Assembly: GCA_004524595.1 (NCBI GenBank) | Contig: SDOA01000007.1 | Location: 1 to 61,741, forward strand | Reading direction: 5' to 3' | Source: Candidatus Thorarchaeota archaeon | GTDB lineage: Archaea > Asgardarchaeota > Thorarchaeia > Thorarchaeales > Thorarchaeaceae | Length of the DNA: 61,741 bases | Part shown: in pieces, positions 1 through 8,261 of the stretch | How positions within the stretch are numbered: the first letter of the stretch is position 1 | Layout: every line of letters begins with the position of its first letter | The notes under the pieces: generated by a model | Databases searched by the model: none | What the model was told of the DNA's origin: nothing | The model's input: only the letters and a program-made list of their open reading frames with translations | Program-made: the position numbers and the translations under genes

Positions 1-200
1 GAGTATTGCCCTTCAGGTTTGTCGCTCTGTCCTTGACCACGCATATCATAGAGAATGACTTGAAACTCTTTTGAGAAGACAGGAAGTTGATTTACCCAAC
101 CTAGAGTATTTGAGAAGATCCCATTACCAAATATGACTGGTTCTCCTTCACCATGAATCTCGTAGTAGATATTTATCCCGTTAATCTCTTTGAATGGCAT
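1..200 (-). CDS. Alpha/beta hydrolase, N-terminal part (runs off the window)
   Basis: About 66 residues are visible, from an ATG at 200 to the window edge. The start MPFKEINGINIYYEIHG and the later stretch YDMRGQGQSDKPEG are the N-terminal strands and the oxyanion-loop region (DxRGxGxS) of the alpha/beta hydrolase fold. The nucleophile elbow lies outside the window. It begins only 2 nt after the stop of the acyl-CoA ligase gene, so it is the next gene of the same operon. Its N-terminus closely matches that of the hydrolase at 2883-3734, so the two are paralogues. The substrate is unknown; an ester or thioester linked to the acyl-CoA chemistry of the operon is an inference. Confidence 0.85.
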   Translation of the reverse strand, partial: MPFKEINGINIYYEIHGEGEPVIFGNGIFSNTLGWVNQLPVFSKEFQVILYDMRGQGQSDKPEGQY

Positions 201-202
201 GA

Positions 203-1753
203 TTATTTCTCCTCTTCTCCAAAATCCCTCTTTAGTTCTCGTTTTAGGATTTTTCCTGCTCCTGAGATATAAGGAGCAAAGCTATCTGTAAATACGACTG
301 ATTTTGGTATCTTGAACTTTGCAAGCTTTTCTTTGCAGAACTCTAAAATCTCTTCTTCTTTCGCCACTTTCCCTGCTTTCAGGACGACAATGGCTCGCCC
401 CACCTCTCCCCACTTTGAATCTGGTATACCAATCACTTGAACCTGTGCAATTTTGGGGTGTTGTTCCAAGAGTTTCTCAATCTCTCGAGGATAGATATTT
501 TCTCCTCCAGAGATGAACATATCTTTTACACGATCTACAACATAATAATAACCCTCATCATCGAAATAGACCATATCACCAGTCTTAAACCATCCATTCT
601 CATCTAAGAGGGTCTTATTTAGTTCTGGACGGTTCCAATATCCTATGGTCACTGAGGGTCCCTTGAATAGAAGCTCCCCAACTTCATTTGCACCACACTC
701 TCTTCCTGTTTCTGGGTCAACAACTTTCGCATCAATGAAGAAATTAGGTGTACCAATGCTACCAATCTTACGCTCAGCATCACAGGGATCGAGAGCAAAA
801 CATCCTGGTCCAACCTCTGTCATTCCAAATCCTTGTTTAAATTTGACTCCATGAACTTCTTTGAATGTTCTAATTATATCTAAGGGCAAGGGTTCACCAC
901 CAGATGTAAGGAATCGAACCTTGCCAAAGTTAATTGTATTGAATCTTGGATGGTCCAACAACATTCGATATTGGGTCGGAACTGCGAAAAAGAAATCGGG
1001 TTGTTCTCTATTGATTACATCAATAACTGTATCCGCATCCCATTTCTTCATCTGGATTACTTTTCCTCCTAAAATAAAGAGAGGGATTGCGTATACATAC
1101 AATCCACCAACATGGAATAGCGGTAGATGATTGATGTAGACATCATTCGGTAATATGTCCCTAATGGTAGTCAGAGTATTGAAGGCAACGTGTTTGTACG
1201 TGATCATGGCACCCTTTGGGAGTCCTGTTGTCCCCCCAGTGTACATAATGCCCATCGGGTCATCATAGGATATATTTGGAGGAATTGGTGGATTGTCACT
1301 TTTTCTATCAACCTCTAGAGAATAATTATACGAATCTTCTAATTCTGCCGCTTCTGAGTCCATAGCTACCCAATAGCTAACATCAACATCTTTTTTGATT
1401 ACTGAAATCATTGATGTCATATCTCTATCATAAAAGAGAACTGCTGGAGTGAGATCCTTAATTAATTCGATTAGTTCTCGTCCAGCAAGTCGCCAATTAA
1501 GTGGACTGAAAATTCCTCCTGTTTTTTGGCATCCGAAAAAGGCTTCCCAGTATTCCAGACTATTTTGAGCAAGGACACAAAGCCGGTCTCCTTTCCTAAA
1601 CCCTAATTCATCCTGCAAGAAGTTTGCCATCTGATTTGCTCTTTTGTTGAAAAATCTGTATGTATATCGCTTCCCAGTCTCTACATCAACTAACGCTTCA
1701 GATTCCGGTGAAAATTTTTCCCTCTTGGATAAATAATCAAATTGATTAACCAT
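203..1753 (-). CDS. AMP-forming acyl-CoA synthetase/ligase (operon copy 1)
   Basis: A 516-residue ANL-superfamily enzyme that would activate a carboxylic acid to an acyl-adenylate and then to acyl-CoA. The AMP-binding P-loop YTGGTTGLPKGA is near residue 170, GFGMTEVGPG is the A5-type motif, GWFKTGD with the hinge VVDRVKDMFISGGENIYP marks the C-terminal domain, and SGAGKILKREL carries the catalytic lysine. Length is normal for fatty or aromatic acyl-CoA ligases. It lies between a KAS III-like gene (upstream) and a hydrolase (downstream, 2 nt gap). A paralogue at 8262 sits in a mirror-image cluster. Chain length or aromatic preference cannot be told from the sequence. Confidence 0.93.
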   Translation of the reverse strand: MVNQFDYLSKREKFSPESEALVDVETGKRYTYRFFNKRANQMANFLQDELGFRKGDRLCVLAQNSLEYWEAFFGCQKTGGIFSPLNWRLAGRELIELIKDLTPAVLFYDRDMTSMISVIKKDVDVSYWVAMDSEAAELEDSYNYSLEVDRKSDNPPIPPNISYDDPMGIMYTGGTTGLPKGAMITYKHVAFNTLTTIRDILPNDVYINHLPLFHVGGLYVYAIPLFILGGKVIQMKKWDADTVIDVINREQPDFFFAVPTQYRMLLDHPRFNTINFGKVRFLTSGGEPLPLDIIRTFKEVHGVKFKQGFGMTEVGPGCFALDPCDAERKIGSIGTPNFFIDAKVVDPETGRECGANEVGELLFKGPSVTIGYWNRPELNKTLLDENGWFKTGDMVYFDDEGYYYVVDRVKDMFISGGENIYPREIEKLLEQHPKIAQVQVIGIPDSKWGEVGRAIVVLKAGKVAKEEEILEFCKEKLAKFKIPKSVVFTDSFAPYISGAGKILKRELKRDFGEEEK

Positions 1754-1843
1754 TGAAAATCACACATCGATTCTTCTGAGTGATGATAGTAGGATGGGCA
1801 AACCTTTACCTATGTCACCAGTCATTACCTAAATAAAAACTAT

Positions 1844-2854
1844 TCACCACCATCTTAATACAGCCGCTGCCATATTGAAACCTCCTCCTGATGAACAAAG
1901 GGCAATGTATTCTCCATTACCCTGTCCAGGAGCTGGTAATTTTCCCTGGTCAATAGCATCATGCATTGCTAGACCGATACAGGCTGAACCGGTATACCCC
2001 CATTTGTCCATTATTGTATGCGTCTTTTCAAAGGGGACTTCTAGCTCCTTCATAACAGCCTCGATTGTCCGTAAATTAATCTGTGTGAAGAAGAACCAGT
2101 CTATCTCATCGATGGTTAAGTTCGCCTTAGTAACACATTCTCTTGTTAGATGAGGCCAGTGTTGAAGATTAGTATCAGCTGGAAAGCGTTTTCGAAATGC
2201 TAGGTGATGACTCCGATTCTGAATTGCTTCTATTGTGGGTGGTTCTGCCGTTCCTCCAACAAAAATACCAACATGATCATAGTACGATCCATCTGCAATC
2301 ATCTTTGAAGCTAAGAATCCTTCACGATCTTCACTACTTTCCAAAATATACGCTCCTGCACCATCCGCGAACATGGTACAAGTGTAGTAATCGGTCCAAT
2401 CGACAAACTTAGTCATGCCATATGCACCGACCACAAGGACATGATTGATTTCTGAATCGGTTTTGATATATCGTGAACCAATGTCTAAGGCTGTCACGAG
2501 ACCTGCGCAGGCGCAATTTATGTCAAAAGTCCCTGCTGCCATAGCTCCTAGTTTGTTTTGGAGTACAACTGATGTTGCTGGGGATAGATAATCAGGAGTG
2601 TCTGTACTCAGAATAATGAGGTCGAGCTCATTTGGATCTAAATCTGCTTTTTCTAGAGCTTCAAGACTTGCGTAAAGAGCAAGATCTGAGGTGACTTCAT
2701 CATTAGCCATGACGCGTCGTTCTTTGATACCTACATTCTCAACTAACCAGTCTGAGGTGCCCGGACGTCCAAGCATTACCTCAATCTCTTCATTTGTCAC
2801 TATCCTTGCAGGAACATACATGCCTAAACCTGCTACTATTGCTGAACGAACCAT
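1844..2854 (-). CDS. KAS III / thiolase-fold condensing-enzyme-like protein with altered active site
   Basis: FabH-like, about 336 residues from the ATG at 2854, where the FabH-type start MVRSAIVAGLGMYVPAR begins. A GTG at 2878 would add 8 residues. The nucleophile motif NCACAG is present (second Cys is residue 116 from the ATG). Aligned by eye to E. coli FabH, the HQAN motif reads TQIN, so the catalytic His is Thr. The GNTSAAS motif reads GYTGSAC, so the catalytic Asn is Tyr. The C-terminal SSGGGFNMAAAVLRW is typical of the fold. Loss of the His/Asn pair argues against ordinary decarboxylative condensation; acyl transfer, thioester hydrolysis or non-decarboxylative condensation are alternatives. 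It sits in the operon between a hydrolase and an acyl-CoA ligase. Confidence 0.85.
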   Translation of the reverse strand: MVRSAIVAGLGMYVPARIVTNEEIEVMLGRPGTSDWLVENVGIKERRVMANDEVTSDLALYASLEALEKADLDPNELDLIILSTDTPDYLSPATSVVLQNKLGAMAAGTFDINCACAGLVTALDIGSRYIKTDSEINHVLVVGAYGMTKFVDWTDYYTCTMFADGAGAYILESSEDREGFLASKMIADGSYYDHVGIFVGGTAEPPTIEAIQNRSHHLAFRKRFPADTNLQHWPHLTRECVTKANLTIDEIDWFFFTQINLRTIEAVMKELEVPFEKTHTIMDKWGYTGSACIGLAMHDAIDQGKLPAPGQGNGEYIALCSSGGGFNMAAAVLRWW

Positions 2855-2882
2855 GAATAACAACTCTGTTGATTTCACTTTC

Positions 2883-3734
2883 CTAAATTATCTTCTTTTC
2901 CCTACTGGGCGAAAATGATTTCTTCTCGACTTCATCAATGAAATTCGCTACTTGCTCATTGAATTTTTCATAGTACTCGATAAAACTAAGATGAGGTCCT
3001 CCTTCGATTAGAATCAATCTTGATGTTGGAATGTGTTGAGCAAGATCTTCTGCATTCTCTGGAGGAACCACAAGGTCACTTATGCCATGGAGAATGAGTG
3101 TTGGAACTTTTATTTTTTTAACTTCATTTTCTGCATTAAATGCTATTGCAGCAGAAGCTTGATGTCCTCGTGCAATAAGAGATTGAGGTACCTGTTCTCG
3201 CCAGCTTTGTATTTGGTCAATGAGTGATTTATTCTCTCGCTGGAATTGCTCACTGAATACAACACTATAGCGCATTTTCGTAGCTTGTTCTTTTGATAGT
3301 GTTTCTGTGGGGGTTGCAAACATCATAGCCTGTGTTCTATTACTAGAAGGTATAGTATTAGGTCCTCCAAAACTTGTGGAAACAAGAATTAAACTTCTCA
3401 CTTTATCTGGATAAGATATTGCTATTTGCTGAGCAATGAAACCACCCATTGATATTCCGAGGATATGTGCGGTCTGTATATCTAATGCATCCATCAAACT
3501 CACTGCATCGTTAGCAAACATTTCCATTGTATATGGATAGTTAGGTTTACTACTTTTCCCAACACCTCTATTATCGAAGACGATACATCTGTATTTTTCT
3601 TTGAGAAATGGAATCTGTCGGAACCACATCCATAGAGAATAACCCCACCCCTCAATGAATATAATTGGAGGTGCTTCCGATGGTCCATGAATTTCGTAAT
3701 AGATTTCAATATCATTTATTGTTTCATATGGCAA
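2883..3734 (-). CDS. Alpha/beta hydrolase (serine hydrolase)
   Basis: About 283 residues with a full catalytic set: nucleophile elbow GISMGG, acid in HGISDLVVPP and His in GGPHLSF; FDNRGVGKSSKP forms the oxyanion loop. I place the start at TTG 3734. The resulting LPYETINDIEIYYEIHG lines up with the start of the paralogue at 1-200, and GAGGTTGAT stands 9 nt upstream as a ribosome binding site. An in-frame ATG at 3758 would add 8 residues. It is followed closely by the KAS III-like gene. It is probably an esterase, thioesterase or C-C hydrolase acting on an acyl intermediate of the operon; the exact substrate is not evident. Confidence 0.88.
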   Translation of the reverse strand: MPYETINDIEIYYEIHGPSEAPPIIFIEGWGYSLWMWFRQIPFLKEKYRCIVFDNRGVGKSSKPNYPYTMEMFANDAVSLMDALDIQTAHILGISMGGFIAQQIAISYPDKVRSLILVSTSFGGPNTIPSSNRTQAMMFATPTETLSKEQATKMRYSVVFSEQFQRENKSLIDQIQSWREQVPQSLIARGHQASAAIAFNAENEVKKIKVPTLILHGISDLVVPPENAEDLAQHIPTSRLILIEGGPHLSFIEYYEKFNEQVANFIDEVEKKSFSPSREKKII

Positions 3735-3800
3735 TACAATCAACCTCATGAAGTTCAATGATTTGTCGCAGTGTAATTCTAATCATTCGTCTAACTCTCA

Positions 3801-5414
3801 TTAAATTGTAACATTTAAGAATAATAGAAGCATAAACAGACCTATCGTTCCTATTAGAGTAAAGACCCAATAGTCTCCTTCATTTATTCCAAATTCAAAC
3901 TTTCCAATCTTCACTCTTTGTAATCTTTCTTTTATGGATCTTGACTTGATACTCGCTGAACCTACAATCCCTAAGGGTAGGAATAGAACAATAACGACGT
4001 ATGCAACACCAAGTCCAACCAACCATAATTCACCAGGCAAGCCCAAACTTGAGATAAAATTCACAAGGTTCAACTGGGAATACTCAACAACTCCCGCACC
4101 TAAGAGCGGACCAAATAGGGTACCAATTCCTCCAATAATAGTATAGAGCATTGCATTTATTGTTATCTCGACACCTAGACCTGTATGTGGGTCAATAGTC
4201 CTGATAAATGGAGCATACAATCCACCAGCAAGAGCTGCTATAGCTCCACTTATCATTAAAATAATTATCTTGCAAAAATAGCTGTTGTACCCAAGTGCCT
4301 CTGCACGTTGTTGATTCTGTGCAACAGCTGTTACCATTCTACCAAATGGTGATGAAATCAATCGTTTAATGAAGATAAAGGTCGATACCACACAAGATAG
4401 CACAAGATAATACTGCACAGGAATCCGATAGAGAAATGTATCAGTATTTTCAAACCATAATGACACCATTTCTGCGATATTGTTTCCAAATGCAACGATA
4501 ATACCAAATGTTATGAGTGCGAGAATACTCAAAGGTAGTACATAAGTAGTAAGGATATCATCATGTTTTCCATTAACTGGTAATGTTTCCTCAACGTTCA
4601 CATATTGAAGAGGATCTCTTATCGAATTATTCCTCTCCATCCAATAGAGAACACACATTCCAACCAAGCCGATAAATAGTAGAATAGGTCCGATGATATT
4701 GGCATTAAAAACTAACAAAACTACAATAAAGGCTACCATCACCGGAACAAAGAAGAAGGGTCCAACTGATTCAGTTCTTTTCTTCACATAAAGGATTACC
4801 ATTCCAAAAAATGATATAAAAACAATGAATGCTATTATGACAAAGAAAAGATAGAACGGCGCTGTCGTCATAATACCAGGGATTGCAACACGAAGCCCCG
4901 TTTCACCTCCAGAAATTGAGGGATTCTGAGCAAAATAATTGTATAGAAACATAGAGATTGCTAATGCAATGAATGCGAAAGCTGTTCCTTTCATCCGATT
5001 TGTAGTTAAGCCCATTATGAAACCTAGAATCGCACCAATTGACATAGCAATAATCAAAGCTATAGGGTAAGGTATTATGTTAAGTTCTGGAAAAACATTT
5101 GTGTTAAGCGTAAAGGCTACAAAAAAGGCTCCTACGCCAAAGAGTGCAACATGCCCAAAATTAAGAAGACCTGCTCTCCCCAATTGCAGATCGAAGGACA
5201 TTGCGAGGAGTCCAAAGATCATTATTTGGGTTATAATATTAATCAGAGCTCTTTCTGGTGACAACCTTGCACCGGTGACAAGGGGTAAGAGGTAAAGAAA
5301 TACAATAAATGAAAGAAGCATTCTATTGTTTGATATAGCAGCTGGAATATTCTTAATTGTAAGTCGTAACGAATGAGGTTTTTCATCGATTGTTTCTCTA
5401 TTCTCGTTATTCAT
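3801..5414 (-). CDS. livM: Branched-chain amino-acid type ABC transporter permease LivM
   Basis: A 537-residue polytopic permease with the LivM signature GRAGLLNFGHVALFGVGAF near residue 85 and a conserved C-terminal permease block (GAIAALAGGLYAPFI, IIGGIGTLFGPLLGAGV). It is longer than the usual 300-430 residues because of an inserted membrane segment plus a hydrophilic stretch (about residues 190-300) and an extended C-terminal tail with another helix. It overlaps the livH stop by 4 nt (ATGA), so translation is probably coupled. The ligand could be a branched-chain amino acid, an amide, urea or another small carboxylate; the neighbouring acyl-CoA genes make an organic acid plausible but unproven. 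Confidence 0.92.
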   Translation of the reverse strand: MNNENRETIDEKPHSLRLTIKNIPAAISNNRMLLSFIVFLYLLPLVTGARLSPERALINIITQIMIFGLLAMSFDLQLGRAGLLNFGHVALFGVGAFFVAFTLNTNVFPELNIIPYPIALIIAMSIGAILGFIMGLTTNRMKGTAFAFIALAISMFLYNYFAQNPSISGGETGLRVAIPGIMTTAPFYLFFVIIAFIVFISFFGMVILYVKKRTESVGPFFFVPVMVAFIVVLLVFNANIIGPILLFIGLVGMCVLYWMERNNSIRDPLQYVNVEETLPVNGKHDDILTTYVLPLSILALITFGIIVAFGNNIAEMVSLWFENTDTFLYRIPVQYYLVLSCVVSTFIFIKRLISSPFGRMVTAVAQNQQRAEALGYNSYFCKIIILMISGAIAALAGGLYAPFIRTIDPHTGLGVEITINAMLYTIIGGIGTLFGPLLGAGVVEYSQLNLVNFISSLGLPGELWLVGLGVAYVVIVLFLPLGIVGSASIKSRSIKERLQRVKIGKFEFGINEGDYWVFTLIGTIGLFMLLLFLNVTI

Positions 5415-6490
5415 GTTCCTGTCAATCCCCCTGGTTTCAATATCAGAATAATAGCCATTATAATAAACACAATTATACTCTCAAGAGCTGGTATGAAATA
5501 TGCACAGAATTTCATTGAAAACCCAACTATCAATGCTCCGAAGAATGTCCCTTCAAAGCGGCCATAATGCGCTCCTCCTACGACGACAATGACAAAGGCA
5601 AATATGAGGTATGTCAATCCATGTCCTGAGTTTGCACCAATCCATGGTACCAAGACTGCTCCTGACAGTCCTGCAAGACCTGCACCAATCATGAATACAA
5701 TAGTTAAAAGCTTCTTAATATCAGTCCCCAAAGCTTCGACCATTTCAGAGTCTTCTATTCCTGCTTGGATTTGAAGACCAATTCTCGTCTTTTTGAAAGC
5801 AATGAACATCACTGCTGCAATTCCTAGACCTAGGAAGATAAGGAATACTCTATACACTTGAAATACAAGGATACCTCCTAAGTTGAAAACGCCAGTGATG
5901 AAGAAATATTCAATCTGTGAATATGGAATAATAAAATATGATACCACTGGACTACCCCAAATGATTTCTGCAACCTGTGTGATTATGAACATGAATCCCA
6001 CTGTCAGGAGTATTTGGGCAATAACGTTGCCATAGAGTCTTCGTATTGTGAAGAACTCTATTCCACCGCCAATGAGAGCCAAAATTGCTGTTGCACCAAC
6101 TGCACTTGCAATGAACGCGACAATAGAGATCGCAAAATAATTCGTCCCAAAGACTCCTATATCTAGAAGTAAAGCTTCTGCACCAAGGTAAACAGTAAAT
6201 CCCATAAATCCTCCTAGCATGAAGAAGGCTCCATGTGCGAAGTTAATGACATCACAGAGACCAAATATTAAGAAGAAACCTGATACCATTAGAAAGAGTA
6301 ACATACTGAGAGCAAGGCCATCAACAAAAGATAATAGTGTTCTATCAACGAACCCCTTCCAGGTATATGAGTATATACCTGCTACAATCACTATCACTAA
6401 AAAGGCGACTATCGAAATAATACTCAAAATTTTGCGTATTTTTGGGTTTTCATCAAAATAGTCCTTAATGGGATTAATCATTCTCTCCAA
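5411..6490 (-). CDS. livH: Branched-chain amino-acid type ABC transporter permease LivH
   Basis: A 359-residue permease with the LivH motif (GLCDVINFAHGAFFMLGGF) near residue 80 and the AFVIVVVGGAHYGRFEGTFFGALIVG block near the C-terminus. About eight or nine membrane helices are visible. I keep the TTG at 6490 because GGAG lies 9 nt upstream; ATG 6481 is the alternative. It pairs with LivM (4-nt overlap) and with the two ATPases upstream. An N-terminal charged segment of about 25 residues precedes the first helix. Confidence 0.92.
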   Translation of the reverse strand: MERMINPIKDYFDENPKIRKILSIISIVAFLVIVIVAGIYSYTWKGFVDRTLLSFVDGLALSMLLFLMVSGFFLIFGLCDVINFAHGAFFMLGGFMGFTVYLGAEALLLDIGVFGTNYFAISIVAFIASAVGATAILALIGGGIEFFTIRRLYGNVIAQILLTVGFMFIITQVAEIIWGSPVVSYFIIPYSQIEYFFITGVFNLGGILVFQVYRVFLIFLGLGIAAVMFIAFKKTRIGLQIQAGIEDSEMVEALGTDIKKLLTIVFMIGAGLAGLSGAVLVPWIGANSGHGLTYLIFAFVIVVVGGAHYGRFEGTFFGALIVGFSMKFCAYFIPALESIIVFIIMAIILILKPGGLTGT

Positions 6491-6505
6491 AGTAACACAC
6501 TCCTT

Positions 6506-7225
6506 CTATATGCTCACTCCTAGATACTGAGCAACCAATGCCTTATTCTCAATTAGTTGATTCATGTCATTGCCTTCGTGAACTATCTTGCCATTATCAA
6601 ATATGTAGTAATTGTCCCCTAGCTGAGATACCGTTTTGAAATTCTGTTCTACCAATAAAATTGTGGCAATCTCTTTTAGCTTATCAAGGGCATTAATAAG
6701 ATTCTTTGCTAGTATTGGACTGAGCCCCTCTGTTGGTTCATCAATCAGTAAAAGATCATTGTCATTCATCAAGGCTCGAGCTACAGCAAGCATCTGCTGT
6801 TGCCCGCCAGATAGTGATTTTGCTTTCTGTTTGTAAAACTTCTTCATATCAGGAAATAGATCGAAAATGAAATCCAACCTGTCTTCTACATCTCCTTGTA
6901 GACCATTTTTACGCATGGAAACAATAAGATTCTGTTCAACGCTCAGAGAACCAAATATCCTTCTTGTATCTGGTACATAACCAATACCTCTACTAACAAT
7001 CTCATGGGTTGGTAGATTCGATATCTCTTCTTCCTTGAAAAAAATCTTACCTTCTCTTGGTGGATATAGTCCAAGTATTGTCTTCATTGTTGTTGTTTTA
7101 CCAGATCCATTTCTTCCGAGAAGTAGAGTCACTTCACCTTTTGGTACGACCAGTGAGATTCCTTGTAGAATGTAGAAGGAACCAATATATACATGAGCAT
7201 TTTCAATCTCAAGCAAGTTTTTCAT
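6506..7225 (-). CDS. livF: ABC transporter ATP-binding protein LivF
   Basis: About 239 residues. Walker A GRNGSGKTT, signature SLSGGQQQMLAVARAL, Walker B LLIDEPTEG and the H-loop region replaced by LLVEQN as usual in LivF. The short C-terminus ending near VAQYLGVSI is typical of LivF. I choose ATG 7225, which has GGTGG 5 nt upstream; a TTG at 7237 is possible. It overlaps the end of livG by 17 nt. It forms the nucleotide-binding pair with LivG. Confidence 0.93.
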   Translation of the reverse strand: MKNLLEIENAHVYIGSFYILQGISLVVPKGEVTLLLGRNGSGKTTTMKTILGLYPPREGKIFFKEEEISNLPTHEIVSRGIGYVPDTRRIFGSLSVEQNLIVSMRKNGLQGDVEDRLDFIFDLFPDMKKFYKQKAKSLSGGQQQMLAVARALMNDNDLLLIDEPTEGLSPILAKNLINALDKLKEIATILLVEQNFKTVSQLGDNYYIFDNGKIVHEGNDMNQLIENKALVAQYLGVSI

Positions 7226-8003
7226 CTTTACCACCAAGATAAGCTATCAATACCTCTTCATTTTCTTGTATTTCCTTAGGAGTTCCTTTGGCTATCATCC
7301 TACCCTCTGAGAGAACCACGATCTCTTGACTGAGTTTCATCACAATGTCCATCTTGTGTTCTACAACTAGTAGCGTTAATTTATCTCCGTAAGACTCCTT
7401 GACGCGTATAATCGAATCGATAACTTCTGGTATTTCCTCGATTGACATTCCCGCAGCAGGTTCATCCAGTAGGAGTAATTTCGGTTCTGTTGCGAGTGCC
7501 ATAGCAATCTCAAGCTTTCTCTGTTCTGCATGAGGAATGAGAGCTGCTGGGACATAGAGTCTTGCAGGATCTAGATTTACTATGTTCGCAATGTCGATAA
7601 CTTTCTCATGAAACTCTTCGAAGGAGCTTGCCATCTTGAACATACCAAGGAAATTGACTTTTGCTCCGCTGCATCCTTGAGCGGCTAATCTGATATTCTC
7701 AAAAGTTGTCTGATATGGAAATATATTCGTTATCTGATAAGATCGTGATATTCCCGCTCGTGTACGCTGATACATTGAGCGTCTTGTTACATCGTGCCCT
7801 TCAAAGAAAATTCTTCCATCAGTAGGAGGAAATGTTCCTGTTATGAGATTGAAGAATGTAGTTTTTCCTGAACCATTTGGACCAATAATTGCTTTTATTG
7901 ACCCTCTCTCTACTTCGAGGTTTACATCATTGACTGCGACCAGTCCACCAAAGTTCTTTGTTAATCCAACAGTGCTAAGAATGATTTCATTTGTCGAGGA
8001 CAA
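7209..8003 (-). CDS. livG: ABC transporter ATP-binding protein LivG
   Basis: About 264 residues from TTG 8003. Walker A GPNGSGKTTFFN, the LivG-specific Q-loop region GISRSYQITNIF, a degenerate signature around IPHAEQRKLEIAMAL, Walker B LLLDEPAAGM and LVVEHKMD. The reading frame is open to 8057, but the TTG at 8003 has GGAGG 8 nt upstream. A BRE/TATA-like element at 8066-8080 would start the transcript near 8043, after the 8057 codon, so the shorter form is favoured. It is the first gene of the long minus-strand operon. Confidence 0.92.
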   Translation of the reverse strand: MSSTNEIILSTVGLTKNFGGLVAVNDVNLEVERGSIKAIIGPNGSGKTTFFNLITGTFPPTDGRIFFEGHDVTRRSMYQRTRAGISRSYQITNIFPYQTTFENIRLAAQGCSGAKVNFLGMFKMASSFEEFHEKVIDIANIVNLDPARLYVPAALIPHAEQRKLEIAMALATEPKLLLLDEPAAGMSIEEIPEVIDSIIRVKESYGDKLTLLVVEHKMDIVMKLSQEIVVLSEGRMIAKGTPKEIQENEEVLIAYLGGKDEKLA

Positions 8004-8065
8004 GTCGAGTTCCTCCCAGATATCACATCTATTGGTACTGATTCTCAAAGAGAGCAATTAGAGTA

Positions 8066-8080
8066 GATAATATATCTTTT
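8066..8080 (-). promoter_or_regulatory. BRE/TATA-like promoter of the liv/acyl-CoA operon
   Basis: On the minus strand the run CCAAAAGATATATTATC reads as an archaeal BRE plus TATA box. A start of transcription about 25 nt downstream (near 8043) leaves a leader of about 40 nt ahead of the livG TTG. Assigned by position and composition only. Confidence 0.5.
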
Positions 8081-8198
8081 GGAAAGATTAGGAAAAAAAA
8101 AAACTATAATTCAAGTATGTAGTAGCATTAACAGGATAGCTATGAATAGTAAGAGAGAACGAAAATATGCACTATCATTGGAAAAGTTTTGGCTACAC

Positions 8199-8206
8199 TT
8201 TTAAAT
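8199..8206 (+). promoter_or_regulatory. Possible TATA box for the second acyl-CoA ligase cluster
   Basis: TTTTAAAT lies 56 nt before the TTG start at 8262, with an A/T-rich flank. The spacing would give a leader of about 30 nt that includes the GGAG at 8250-8253. The 8004-8261 region thus holds two divergent promoters and no gene. Confidence 0.35.
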
Positions 8207-8261
8207 TCAACAAGATTAATACTCTCTAAGTTTTCAATCTGAAGATATAGGAGCTATAATA

